Shown: piece by piece, positions 46,415 to 58,649 of the stretch
Layout: every line of letters starts with the position of its first letter
Numbering within the stretch: the first letter of the stretch is position 1
Made by a program: the position numbers and the translations under genes
Notes under the pieces: generated by a model
Databases searched by the model: none
What the model was told of the DNA's origin: nothing
The model's input: only the letters and a program-made list of their open reading frames with translations
Source: Ceratotherium simum simum
Lineage: Eukaryota > Chordata > Mammalia > Perissodactyla > Rhinocerotidae
Direction of reading: 5' to 3'
Assembly: GCF_000283155.1 (NCBI RefSeq)
Contig: NW_004454170.1
Coordinates: 11,901,301 to 11,965,300 of the forward strand
DNA: 64,000 nucleotides

Positions 46415-49250
46415 GAAGGTAGTCAGGAATTTGGCATTTGGGTTTCCAGCAAAAGTTACGCTATTGTAATAATAGAGAATTTCATTTCTCCCATTTTCGT
46501 TTTTTCCCCAAAGCTTTTTTTTTCAAGAAGGTAGGAAAATGGCAGCTTTCCAGAGTTACCGACTTTTTAGTGAAACATTGGGATATTCCTGAGTTTTAAA
46601 TGTGAACAGATCCTCTTGGTATTGAAATTGCAGCTGTGTTGTCTAACAGAATTTGCTGGCCACATGCCCACTCCTTCCTGCTAGACCTTGGGCAGTCCTT
46701 GCGAGGGTGTTATTTGTGCTGGATGCCACCTGCTTGTTGTCTTAATGGTCATCTTCTTGGACTTAGGCCAGCAGAGAGTCATGAGGGTGTCCTGTGTTAG
46801 CCCACAATGCTTTATCTCCTCTATGCTATTTATGGAAAGCCTATATTGTATGTCTACACAGCAGGCTGGTGGGTGCTTTCTATGGAATCATAGGCCTGTG
46901 GGGAAGGAAAGAAGTGCCACTGCTCTGATTTGTAAACAGGTGAAGTGAGTGTGGAGACTATTTTCCTTCTGAAACAGCCACAAATCCAAGCAGATAGGTG
47001 AGCTACATCCTGGCTCTGCCCAATTAGTTTTTTCAGAGATTGGGTATTCAACTTACGAGATAATCAGGGGCTCCCTCCATGTGGAAATACCAGATGTTCA
47101 TGGACTTGCATATATGTTCATGGACTTGTGTGGATTTGCATATGGCAGAACTAGTAAATGGAGGATACCCATCGTTCTTAGAATTTAAAACAAGTTCTTA
47201 GTGAGAAGATTTACTGTAGATTCCACTTACCAGTCTGTTGTTATGAAAACCAGAAACCCAAATTAGCATTCTATATCTTGTTCCAACATGTATAACAAAA
47301 TTAGATTTTTTTTTGAGATTGACGTAAACTCAGTTGAGAAGAGAATACGTTGGTTTGGAAAAATGTGGCATAGGCTGTAGTCAATGAAGAGTTATTTTTT
47401 AAACCAAATTCAGCCATTTTTTTTTTTTATTATCTCCAGACAGAAAATTTTTGTTACTGTGGCAGAGCTGGTTGATTGCCTACCCAGCTGTCACTCCTAC
47501 TTTCTTTCTGGCCAATAGAACCCCACTTTTGTTCAGATGTTGGGCAGCATTTGCTGAGGAAGTATGGCCTCATCCCCAGGGAAGGAATGTAATTAGTATA
47601 AGCCAATTATGGTCATCCTATTCTCTTGCCAGTGATTAGTTATGATGACCACCCTGCAGTAACCAATTCTGCAACTAGAAATGAAGCATTTCCAAAACAC
47701 AAGATGCCAGATCAGAAAGATGGCTCCTTGATAAATTGGATAAGCCTCTGAACCAACCGTGGACTTCTTGTCATATCAGAAAATAAACCATTACTTTTTA
47801 AAGCAACTTCCAGTAGCAAATTCTATTACTTCACCCACAACTTCCTGATATAATTGCAAGGCCCGTTTTCTGAGGTTTTGTTAGTCAGCATCCACACTCT
47901 TTATACTTCCTTTGGGTTTGGCCTGCTCTCTGAGCGAGAGAGCCATTTGAAACCCATTTGCTTAATGATCTTCCTTTCTCCAGGTCTGTCACGGAAAGCA
48001 ATTCTGCTTAGACTGGTACAGGGCACCTGTCTGAAACTTAAGTTACACAGGGGAAAACCTGAAGAAAGTACATAACTTTCTAATGCCTCTTGATGAAAAT
48101 TTTTAAAGTGATTCATTATTCTGCCTGTTGTGATTTCCCTAAATAGCCGGTAATTTAAATTATAATCACTACAAGTGCAAAATCACGACTTTAAAGCGTC
48201 CATGAATTCTATTACAACAATATGGCTTAATTATTTAGGTTTTCTTTATTCCTTTGAAGATGAAGAAATTGAGATCCTGAATAAGAAACAGTTTTCTCTG
48301 CATCCCATACTATGTCCTAAAACCTAGATTCCAGCCACTCAGAATGGTGCTTGTTAAAAAGTGGAGCATGTGGCCAATGTGAATAATTATTTGCACATTT
48401 TTTCTAGAAGTGATCATTTAAGGTACCAAAAGCAGTGGCAAGTTTGGATCACATCAAGATAACTGGATCTTGGGCGGATGGAATATCCCACCACTTTGCC
48501 CTGGCCTTAAAGACCAGGGGATGTTATTAGGAAAACCCAGCAGGGAAGCCATGGTTAGGTTGCCAGCTGCAGAGAGAGGTGTGTGTGTGCATGTTAATGG
48601 AATAGTTATGGGAACAGACACACAGAGCCTGAACACCCAGTGATTTTGGTGGCAGGATCACAGAACCTCTCCGCTTCCCGGAACCACCAGGCTTTTCCCC
48701 AAGCCAAAGCCCACACTAAGTCTGCCTCTTTATGGACTCACGGGCTTCTCAAACATGGTGGTATGTGCCTTTTACACAATTTGGGCTTTAAATTTTTTAA
48801 AAACATCTTCAGCTATAACCTGTCAGAATTTTAAGGCCTCCTTTCTTCTCCCAGACTCCTTTCCTTCATAAGTACAACCTACTTGAATTCAATTGGATTT
48901 ATGAAAAGCAGAATGAAATCAGAGAATGAATATCGGCCTTTCCAAATGATTCCTAAGTATTCCCTTTAAATAACAGCAGGTGGGAGCCCTGCCATATTAC
49001 TTTAGAGACAATTAAGCACTTGACAGACAGACTGAGTTTTGGAAAGAAGTTGAATAGTGAGGTTAGTTAGAGAGTCACAGCCACTGCAGAAATACAGATG
49101 AAGAATCTCTGCGGTGGTCACTGGAAAGGTGAAATATCTTTTATGTCAATAGAATAATAACAGAGAATTTGGGAAATAGAAAAAAATATTGTGTATAAAC
49201 TTACCCTAACCCCCAAATTATTATCTGTAATAGATATACAGAGAAAACGT
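46415..49250. other. Intergenic, no certain feature
   Basis: Mostly unrecognised. A 20-bp unit ATGTTCATGGACTTGCATAT repeats in tandem at 47094-47143 (about 2.5 copies). No gene signal is seen. Confidence 0.45.
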
Positions 49251-49270
49251 TTTTTTCTTATGTAACTTTT

Positions 49271-49521
49271 GTGTGTGTGTGTGTGTGTGTGTGAGGAAGA
49301 TTAGCCCTGAGCTAACACCCCATGCCAATCCTCCCCCTTTTTGCTGAGGAAGACTGGCCCTGGGCTAACATCCATGCCCATCTTCTTCTACCTTATATGG
49401 AATGCCGCCACAGCATGGCTAGACAAGTGGCGCGTTGGTGCGCGTCTGGGATCCGAACCTGTGAAACCCGGCCCACTGAATTGGAGTGCACGCACTTAAC
49501 TGCTGCGCCACCAGCCGGCCC
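49271..49521 (-). mobile_element. ERE SINE, minus strand, with GT microsatellite in its tail
   Basis: A (GT)n run at 49271-49292 lies in the tail. The body includes AGATTAGCCCTGAGCTAACA and the head complement ends CCAGCCGGCCC. Flanks TCTTATGTAACTTTT and TCTCATGTAATTTTT are imperfect target duplications. Confidence 0.9.
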
Positions 49522-49534
49522 TTTTCTCATGTAA

Positions 49535-50190
49535 TTTTTCGTGACACATCCACAGAGAAGAGTTATTAACCACACACTCAGCCTATTTAGATAGCGATTT
49601 ACTTGGGTTTCCTCCAAAATCTATGCTTTGCTTATTGTTACATTTTTTAAGTTTGAAAAAGACGAACATTTAGAAAAAGTCTTTTGTTTTCTGGTTTCAT
49701 ATGTTAAATTCCCACTTTAACTTGTTTCTACTCTCCAAAATAATTTTTTAAATGATTGAGGCAAATGAGCCCTGGGGCCTTTTAAGATTGGTTGGCTTAG
49801 AATCCATAATCATCTCACAGTAATTGATAATGAATATATTATGGATGGTGATGGGTCAGGAAATGCTGAGAGATGGATAGGGACGAAAACAAAAACCCAC
49901 CAAAAACAAGGTGGGAGGGAGGAACACTGAGCAGATAGGAGATGGGATGTGGGTGGGAAAGGAATGCAAAGTTGGGATCAGAACACCCCAGAGAGGCATT
50001 TGCTCTTTTACAATTTCAGCTCAAGAATTGGAAGTTTAATTGTCTTATGGAGGACTGCTTTGCAGGCTGGGGAGGGAAGACCCTGGACCTCAGTCTCACT
50101 GATATTCCCTGTGAAGCCCCTTATTTTATGACTACAGATTCACAGAGGCCACTCCAATGCTCTCCTTGCTGTTTTACCCACCCCCACCTG
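49535..50190. other. Intergenic, no recognised feature
   Basis: I see nothing assignable here. Confidence 0.4.
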
Positions 50191-50194
50191 TTTT

Positions 50195-50690
50195 CCAGGC
50201 ATAGTCAGACAGCCTGAGCTTTATTCCAAGCCACCTGGATTGCGTATTGCAATAGCTTCCTAACAGGTCTTCCTGCATCCCTTGGCTTGCTGCCTTCTTG
50301 CATGTCCCCCTGTGCCCCCAACTCCCCGCCCCAGCCTCATCCATTCCTCTTCCTCCGTTTCTTTCTCCTTTTCTTCCCTGGCATAGTACTGGCTTATACT
50401 TAGTCCAAGAACAATGTACACTTGGTGGCATTTACCTGCATTGCAGATATGCTACTTACATTTCAGTCTATGAAACACCGCAGGCATCATGACTGTATCC
50501 CTGATTTTCTATACATCATACATTGCTTTAAATTTTTATTGCTTATCTTTCTCATGTCCACACTCTCCAAGTAGAACTTATCCTGAAATTCTATGTAAAC
50601 TTGGTAATCCCTAGCACAGTGCCCCGCATGGAGAAAGCTTCAATAAGTGGTTATTGATCAACCTATAGCTGAATGATTAATTTAAAAAAA
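50195..50690 (+). repeat. L2 LINE 3' half, plus strand
   Basis: TTGCAATAGCTTCCTAACAG and TCTTCCTGCATC come from the L2 ORF2 end. CCTAGCACAGTGCCCCGCA and CAATAAGTGG mark the terminus. Confidence 0.65.
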
Positions 50691-50816
50691 ACGGCACTAT
50701 AATTGCTCAGAGTCTGGATATAGATTTTTTTTCAATCAGAAAATCAAGAATGTGATTGTGGTCTTTTAGATTTTCATAAAAAGAAGAAAACTCTAAAGTT
50801 AAATGAGTTTTATTTT

Positions 50817-51070
50817 ATTTATTTATTTTTTTTGTGAGGAAGATTAGCCCTGAACTAACATCCATTGCCAATCCTCCTCTTTTTGCTGAGGAAGATTGGC
50901 CCTGAGCTAACATCTGTGCCAATCCTCCTCTATTTTGTATATGGGACGCCGCCACAGCATGGCCTGATGAACAGTGTGTAGGTCTGCACCAAGGATCTGA
51001 ACCTGCGAATCCCGGGCCACCGAAGCAGAGTGTGCAAACTTAACCACTACGCCACCACTGGGCTGGCCCC
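50817..51070 (-). mobile_element. ERE SINE, minus strand
   Basis: A complete element. The duplication TGAGTTTTATTTT is at 50804-50816 and 51071-51083. Confidence 0.93.
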
Positions 51071-51179
51071 TGAGTTTTATTTTTAAGACTGTGGTTGCCA
51101 TGATAACCTCTCGAAACATTTTATTTCACTATATCTTAGAACAAACATTCACTCCAACCAAATTAGATGGTTCACGGTG

Positions 51180-51535
51180 CCCTAATCGACCCATTCCTGT
51201 TCCTGCTTCCAAACTGGTTTTCACCATTCCTTGAACTCCTTCCTGATCCCCAGTTCTGTCTAACTCTCCAAGACCCAGGGTAGCCCTACCTTTTCTGTGC
51301 AATCTTCTCTGTCAATGCTCCTTGGTTATCACATCCTCTTGGGAGTGACTTAGTGACCTTTCATTTGGTTGGCACTTCAATCATGACAATGTAACATATG
51401 CTACATTGTACATATAATCCTATTCCCCCATCTGAATTCTAGGACTCTGAGGGGTCAGTAGAGTGTCCTATACCTTTTTTATACTCCCAGTTCAAGCACA
51501 GGGTCCAGCCTATAAATAGTTATTGATGATTATTG
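51180..51535 (+). repeat. L2-like relic
   Basis: TTCCTTGAACTCCTTCCTGA, TCTCCAAGACCCAGGGTAGC and CACAGGGTCCAGCCTATAAA follow L2 3' order with strong divergence. Confidence 0.4.
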
Positions 51536-51878
51536 CCTGGATGACAGTTGCCTTCTCTTTTTTATCAGGACACAGAAGGCTGGGAAATTGACAGAGTTGT
51601 ATTGATTTCTCAGTCTTAGCCCCGACTGGTACTAAGAGCCATCATCTTGGGCTTGTTTTTGATAAAGATAGACCAAATGCTTCTTAATAAGCAGTCAAAT
51701 CCTTGCCCACAGCTGTTTCAATGGATGGATTGGGTGAACATCTTATGGAAAATTTGCATGTGGTCAATCTCTGTCTCAGAATCCACAGAGCTATTCCACT
51801 ATCCAAGAGAATAGTACACAGAAAGCACTTTCCTCCCGCTAGTTTGCCAACTCTTTACTTCCAGGACAGCTAATTTTC

Positions 51879-51982
51879 TTTTTTTTTCATTGTGAAATTT
51901 TTATTGTACATTATTGCTTATCAGTCACCATAAAAGTGCATCCCTCCACCCCTTGTGCCCACCCCCCACCCCCCTAGCCCCT
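51879..51982 (-). mobile_element. Severely 5'-truncated L1 3' end, minus strand
   Basis: The reverse strand is a G-rich L1 3' UTR tract, then TGGTGACTGATAAGCAATAA, AATAAA and poly-A. The 14-bp target duplication GACAGCTAATTTTC is exact (51865-51878, 51983-51996), so it is a recent TPRT insertion. Confidence 0.75.
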
Positions 51983-52316
51983 GACAGCTAATTTTCAATC
52001 TTTCTTTGAGAGAAATCAAGATGGTATATAGTTCAAGGATCTAATCACAGAAAGGTCAACAAATTAAAGCCCAGAAAGTTTGCATGTACTTCATCTTTTC
52101 TCTCTTACTAAGATTACCTTATATGACTCTGCAAGTACAGTAGAACCTAATGTATCTGTTCCTCATAAATTTGGAATTTGTGAAAATGTCTTATATACTC
52201 CAGATTGCCATCTGTCTGCATTATCTGGGAAGAACAGGTTTTCCAAATGAATTTAAAAAGATATAGAAGATCTTAAGAGGAATGTTTAACCTACTTAACT
52301 TTTAAAGTTTTATTTT

Positions 52317-52518
52317 ATTTTTATTATTATATTTTTTTGCTGAGGAAGATTCACCCTGAGCTAACATCTGTGCCAATCTTCCTCTATTTTGTATGTGGGT
52401 TGCTGCCACAGCATGGCTGACAAGTGGTGTAGGTCCACGCCTGGGATCCGAACCTGTGAACTGGGGCCGCTGAAGTGGAGTGTGCTGAACTTAACCGCTA
52501 CGCCATGGGGCTGGCCCC
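52317..52518 (-). mobile_element. ERE-type SINE, minus strand, short form
   Basis: GCTGAGGAAGATTCACCCTG to CATGGGGCTGGCCCC. The duplication TAAAGTTTTATTTT is at 52303-52316 and 52519-52532. Confidence 0.92.
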
Positions 52519-52616
52519 TAAAGTTTTATTTTTTAACATTCATTTTTTCGCTTACAAAAAATTTCCTCCTTTTCATCAATGGCACTTTGTACAAGTACCA
52601 TTTATAGAGCAGTTTT

Positions 52617-52934
52617 TGGGCCGGCCCCGTGGCTTAGCGGTTAAGTGGGCATGCTCCGCTGCTGGCGGCCCAGGTTCGGATCCTGGCCATGCACCAACGC
52701 ACCGCTTCTCTGGCCATGCTGAGGCCGTGTCCCACATACAGCAACTAGAGGGATGTGCAACTGTGACATACAACTATCTACTGGGGCTTTGGGGAAAAAA
52801 AAAAAGGAGGAGGATTGGCAATAGATATTAGCTCAGAGCTGGTCTTCCTCAGCAAAAAGAGGAGGATTAGCACGGTTGTTAGATCAGGGCTGATCTTCCT
52901 CACACACACACACACACACAAATAAATAAATAAA
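52617..52934 (+). mobile_element. ERE SINE, plus strand, full length
   Basis: The head GGGCCGGCCCCGTGGCTTAG is followed by B box GGTTCGGATCC (52673-52683), two tail units, a CA run and an AAAT run. The duplication TATAGAGCAGTTTT is at 52603-52616 and 52935-52948. Confidence 0.95.
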
Positions 52935-52948
52935 TATAGAGCAGTTTT

Positions 52949-53480
52949 CTCTGAGCTTCAAACCTACCTTCTATACTCGCTTTGTGATACTGCAGCTGGC
53001 CCTCTGTAAACCACATTTCTGCTTTGCCATCTGGCTCCCTGACAGGCTTTCCCAGGAATGGGTGCTAGAGGGATCCTGGGAAGTTCGAGGAGGAGCAAAG
53101 GACTCATTCCTTGTTTGTTTCCTCTCAGCACCACTCTTAGCTTCACTTCTTCGCTCGAGCAGTGGCAGTTTATTTCAGCAGCAGCATCTGGGTTCAGTTT
53201 ACAATTTTCCCAGCACAGATCAGCCTTGTCCTGCTCCCTTAGAGAACCAGCACCAACTCTTCCTCCAGCTTTTTTCAATTTAATAATTTTCACCTCATCC
53301 GTTTGTTCCTTTGGCCTTAGGACTGGTAACTGCTTATTGCAGTTGCAATGTCTGCGGATCCTTTGTGCTCTTTTTTTTTGCTCTTTCAGTTCTGCAATAT
53401 CTAGTTAACAATTCTTTATTACATTTACTCTATTTAAAGAACTGGTGTCGTTTCTGTCTCTTGAATGGACCCTGACTGAC
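52949..53480. repeat. Possible old LTR-like interspersed repeat
   Basis: GCTTTGTGATACTGCAGCTG, CTGGTAACTGCTTATTGCAG and TGGACCCTGACTGACACA look like parts of a multicopy mammalian repeat, but I cannot name the family with confidence. Confidence 0.3.
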
Positions 53481-54139
53481 ACAGATCGTGTAGGTTGTTT
53501 ATATATTTGGAGGCAATAAAAATATATTACATAAATTCTTTAATCTGTATTGTTTACCTTTTAAAATTTCCATCAAATGTGTCTGAATTAGTGACATGTT
53601 CTAGAAACCATGTTTTCCCCTCTACAATAATGTATTTACCAGGCTTGAAGCTAATACTTTAAGATGAAAAAAAAAAATCCACAAATCTCCATTTCCAGGA
53701 AGTGAGAGTTGATATCGTTGTGTGTTGCCCTCTCCTCCCACGCTCCAGAAAGAGGGATGACTTGGAACAGGAGTATCTTGTGACATCTCCAAATCACAGG
53801 AGGGGGCCACACAGGACACTTTAAGAACCATTACCCCCAGTAAGCTGATGATCCTGGGCCTTCCTTGCTCCTGGCAGGGGGAGGAGAAGCCCCAGTGGGA
53901 GCAACAGAGTTGATTTAAATATTCCTTTCAACATTGCTCAGCATGAGTGCGAATGGGTTTTAGGGACAGATGCTTTGGCTTGAAGTGGCTGTTCTGAGGT
54001 CAGAGGAAAATTTCTCCCTTGAGAACTTCTGTGCTCAGAGGTGGTGCTTGTTGCTCTTAGTCGTTTCATAGCTACTTCTGCTTCTCTATCGGATTTTTTT
54101 TTTTTCGTCATTATGGAAGGGTGTCTTTTGCAGAGCAAA
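53481..54139. other. Intergenic, no recognised feature
   Basis: I see no repeat family or gene here. Confidence 0.4.
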
Positions 54140-54384
54140 AGTTTTCTTCTAGAAGTGTTTTTTAATATTGTGTTTTATCTTTAGGTCTATGATCCATTTT
54201 GAGTTAGTTTTTGTGAAAGGCGTCTGGGTTCGTTTTTTTGCATATGAACGTCCACTTGTTCCAGCACAATTTGTTGAAATGACTGTCCTTTCTCTGTTGA
54301 ATTACCTTTGTTTCTTTTTCAAAGATCAGTTGACTATATTTTTGTGGGTCTATTTCAGGGCTCTCTATTTTGATCCATGTGCAT
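54140..54384 (-). repeat. L1 ORF2 fragment, minus strand
   Basis: CCATTTTGAGTTAGTTTTTG and AGATCAGTTGACTATATTTT are the reversed L1 ORF2 C-terminal part. It is a short, broken fragment. Confidence 0.7.
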
Positions 54385-54490
54385 TCATTTTTCAGACATT
54401 GTTTATTAAGCGCCTACTAGAGGGGGGCATTCTGCTTGGGTACAGAGAGGAAAGACAGAGTCACTGCTCTTGCGTAGCTCTCAGTCCTGC
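54385..54490 (-). repeat. L2 relic, minus strand
   Basis: TTTATTAAGCGCCTACTAGA and GGGTACAGAGAGGAAAGACA are reversed L2. Confidence 0.5.
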
Positions 54491-54579
54491 TCATCAAAGC
54501 CATAGTTTGCAGCAGAGCTTGGTAAATGATACAGCAGAAGCATGCGCGGGGTACTAAGAGTTCCCAGAACACAAACATA

Positions 54580-55270
54580 TAAAGCTTACAGGCATTTCTC
54601 CTGCCTCTGTCATGACAGTTTCCATTGGGTCCAAGGCACTATCATCTTTTACCTGGATTTTTAAAGTCACCTCCTAACTAGGTTCTCTGATTCTGTGCTT
54701 GCCTTTCTTTTAAAAGAAAGTGGAGTTAGGTCATTCCTTTGCTCAAAATCTCCAATCTTCCTTTAAAAGATGTTTTTTGCTCATGGGATGTCAAGATAGT
54801 AACTTCTACATTAGAGTAAAAGTCGAAGTCCTCACAGTAGCCTTCATGAGCTGGATCCCCTCATGTTCCTGACGTCATCTCCTGTTCTCACCTCCATCAT
54901 TCTGTTTTGGCCTCTCTGGCCTCCTTGCTATTCCTCAGTGGTGCAGGCCTCTTGTTTCAGGGCTTTGCTTTTACTTTGCTCTCTGCCAGGGATCACCTTG
55001 CCAGCTATCTGCGTGCCCTCCTCCCCCAGTTCCTTTAGATCTTGATATAATCTATACTATCGCTATTTATTACCTGCTCAATATTTTAGTTCTTCTGCTT
55101 TTTTTTTTTAACTGTCTCTCCCCAGTAAGTTCTATAAGGTTATGCAATTTTGTTTCTCCTTCTCCCCCTTCCTTCTCCTCCTCCTCTTTTTTCCCTTGTG
55201 TTGCCTAGAATAATGCTTGGAATATAGTACGAACTTGTCAGATATTTATGGAAGGAAGGAATGAAAACAT
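54580..55270 (+). repeat. L2 LINE 3' half, plus strand
   Basis: TCACCTCCTAACTAGGTTCT, TCCTTTGCTCAAAATCTCCA, CAGGCCTCTTGTTTCAGGGC and TGCCTAGAATAATGCTTGG follow L2 order. A 41-bp block at 54765-54805 does not fit the L2 and recurs at 56407. Confidence 0.65.
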
Positions 55271-55384
55271 GGAAAAGAAATAAGGACACTTTGGGGGTAA
55301 TCCCAGTAAATGATCAGCTTCTCGAGGAAAGAGGAGCTTATAAAAGCCATCATTGATTCTCAGTACCTGGGCGTAAAATAAATG

Positions 55385-55490
55385 CTGAATAAATGAAAAA
55401 CAGTATACCCACTTTACAGTTGACAACACTGAGGCACAAAACCTTAAATGATTTCTTAAGTTCATGTACCCCAGTACTGGCAGACATGGC
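55385..55490 (-). repeat. MIR-like relic, minus strand
   Basis: CCACTTTACAGTTGACAACA, then CTGAGGCACAAAACC. Confidence 0.5.
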
Positions 55491-58400
55491 ATTTGAGACT
55501 ATAGGGATACTGTTGTTTTGGGTTTTTTTTCCCACTTCACCATTATAAAACTATAATCTCTGAAGCAAGATGAACTAATTGGGTCAAGGGGATTCATTAG
55601 AAGCCATAGGAGGCTTCATGTGTTAGAATATTCCTTGATAGGATTTTGAAGGAAGGGAGCCTTAAATAAAAGGCAAAGAAAAAGAGTTCTTCTCCCTCCC
55701 AAATTCCGTATCTTGGCTGAGAGGTCTGCTAATGCAGGAGTATGCATCAGAGGGTCCTGACAGCAGCCTTGACAAGTGGCCATGGTGACCTTTGCTTGGC
55801 AGCTAACTGGAGGGTAGCACTGAATGGATTTAACATCCCAGCAAGGCCTCCTTTCATTTGCATCAAAAGGCAAAATGCCAGAGGATTAGGAACACCTGAG
55901 GTACCTAAAATGAGGAAGTAATTTTCTCAGACATGGGCTCTTCTCAGGGAGCACTGGAGATTACCTGGGGAAAGCTGTCCTTCTCAGAGGGTCACTCTCG
56001 TATCCCAGCTGGAGTTCCCATCCCAGCACAGCTCTTTCAGGAAAACTTGGAAAAAAGGTGATGTAACTGACTCTGCTCTCAGCGTTCTCCAGTGTAGAGG
56101 TGCGCACTGGGCTGGGACCTGTCTGCATCAACACCCTCTCTCAGTTCAATTCAAGAGCAAGTGGCCATTGAACTGCTGTTATAATATCACTGATTGATGC
56201 TCTGGTTGGTGCTTGCGCAGGTAACTGGGCCTGGTCGTGTCTGGTCTCTCCATCAAATGGCATTTATATCTTTTCTTGTTAGTATTAACTGTTTTGCTGA
56301 AAACTTTTATGCCATTAGAGAACAAATAATACTGACTTGTATTTCAAGGTTTATATAAGTGATTCCCTATGCCTGTGACAGTTCTATCACATTTTAAGAC
56401 AGTTACAAAAGATGTTTTTTTCTCGTGGGATGTCAAGATAGTAACTTGGGAAGTTGAAGGCTGTCTTGGAGGAATGTAAAAGATTAGAAAGTCAAACAAG
56501 TAACTTCCAATGTTTCTACCAGAACTAGTCTAGGAAGAAATGAGGAGAGAGATTATTGTGATACCACAGAGTAAAGAATGCTGCTATTTTGTTGAAGACT
56601 GCTGTAATTTTCTTTCTTTTTTTTTTAAGTTTACTATCTATCAGTAAACCATTAATATGTCTTAAATATGTCCTGAGTTTTCTCTTTAAATTTGCCGTGC
56701 TTAACGTTATTCAGTGTACTTGACTGAAATTTGGCGTTTGGACTTGCAGAAGCTTGATGAACTGGATTCATCTCTCAATCAAGTACAACTAAGAAAGAAC
56801 GGACCATTTTTTAAGTGTTTGCTTTGCAATTTTATATTTTTATACATATTACAAGAGAAAAAAGAGTTTTCTCTTTAGGAGAAGCATCATGACACCAAAT
56901 CTCCTCATCCAATAGTTCCACTCTCAGGACCACTTCAATAAGTCAACTGTTCTTGAAGAGTTTCCAGAGCAGAAAGAGTCGCTTAGTTTTCACGGTGCAG
57001 GGTCTGACTGACAATAGTAAATTTTTCTCTGCATGTGGATACATTTTCTTGCACTCACAAAGAGAAAAAAATAGGCTTGGAGCTCTTTTTATTCCCTCTG
57101 AGGGTTCTTTTCTTTCTTTTCCTCCTCCATCCGGCTGAAGGAGCAAAGATGAATGTGAATGGTTATTAAATAATCACTTGTTACAAGCAACTGATGAGGA
57201 TTTGGACGATGTCAACAGCGGTTGCTTGCCAGCCTCTTGGCAGGGCTCTTATCGTGTTAGGTTTTGGGTAATCAATTTATTCTAATACAAACCGTATTGG
57301 ATGATTGAGATTTTATGCCTTTTATTTCCTTTAAACAGCCTTCTGAACAAAATGCTTATTATTTTGAAATGCAGCCAAGTTCTGGCCACCACAGGAGTCC
57401 AGTGTTAAGATGGAGATCCTAGGACTTTAGATATTTTCTTGGCTTGTGCAGAAACACTTAGAAAATTGGACATAAAAATTGTGTTTCTGATTTTCTTTTT
57501 TATCTGCTGATTGTTTGAGTTTCATTAGGAAAGTGACAATAACCTTTCAATCTTTGGAGCTTTTTCTGTAATAAGACCTTTCTCTCCTTGCTTTATTTTG
57601 CCTAAATTTTAGGTAAACAAAGAGTACACCTGAATTTAGTATTCAAATCCAGTAATAAACAGCAACCATGGGGTGGGTGCAGGCCCAGAGAAGGGAACAG
57701 ATGGGGGTTTTCTGGGAAGACACCATGCAGATTGACAACCAGCAATGCAGAGGATTAGAAGGGTGGTTAAGCTGAGAGGTTGAGCATAGAAGTTATTTAG
57801 GGCCCTTCATGGGAATGGGGCTACAACAAAGCCATGTTCTGAAGGCTACATAAGGATGTCAACAAGCCAAATATTTTGAGATATATGGCGCAGCAGAAGA
57901 GAGATAGGAACTTCAGGTGAGCACCTATGGATGAGATGGAGAGGTGGCTAAGGTTTGAGCAGAGGTGGCAAACTCAAATGCCTGAAGGGACTAGGAGGTG
58001 ATCTACATGCAAGGATGCTGTTAAGAGCATTTAACAACTGATATGGTACCAACCCTTACCAATCAGAACAGACACTGGCCACAGAGGTGGATCAGGGTCT
58101 AATAGGTCCCTTGTAACACCTGGCATTTCTCTTTTATTTCCTAGATCTTAGGGAGATCTGGAGGATCCTTAGGGGGTGTGTCTGGGACAGCTGGAGAGGC
58201 AGGGATACATTTGGGAGGCATAGGATAGTGCTGATTTACCAACCAATATAAAGTATTTCAATAGTCAAACAACTCGTTTGGCTAAACTGTACTGGTGGAT
58301 TATCAGCCTTTCCCACGTGAGTAAAGTGGACTCCATGAAGAGACAACAGAGAGTGGTGCAGACTGTGGTAACCTGAGCAGGCATGCTACTATTGGCTGCA

Positions 58401-58649
58401 GTCCAGTGGATTTAATGTCCACTGGAATTCTCCTTTTTAAAAACTATTCTTTAACCCTTTGTGGGTGAAACAAAACACATCTGCAGGATGATCATGGGCC
58501 TTTGTCATCATATGAGACTTCATAACTCAGGTTTCTATCTTAATAACTGATGCATTATAACACTAATGTCTCAGGTAAGAAACTTCAATTGTTTTTGATC
58601 TCCTCATTCATTCATTTCTCTATTTATTCAACACTACTGAGGATTATTT
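55491..58649. other. Intergenic, no recognised feature
   Basis: About 3 kb without a repeat I can name or a gene signal, except the 41-bp duplicate at 56407-56447. Confidence 0.4.

Noticed and set aside
52475..52831. 118-codon plus-strand open frame
   Set aside because: It runs through two ERE SINEs and the gap between them; the open frame is a by-product of the SINE sequence.
52902..52934. CRISPR-like or regulatory short repeats
   Set aside because: These are CA and AAAT microsatellites in a SINE tail in a mammalian genome.
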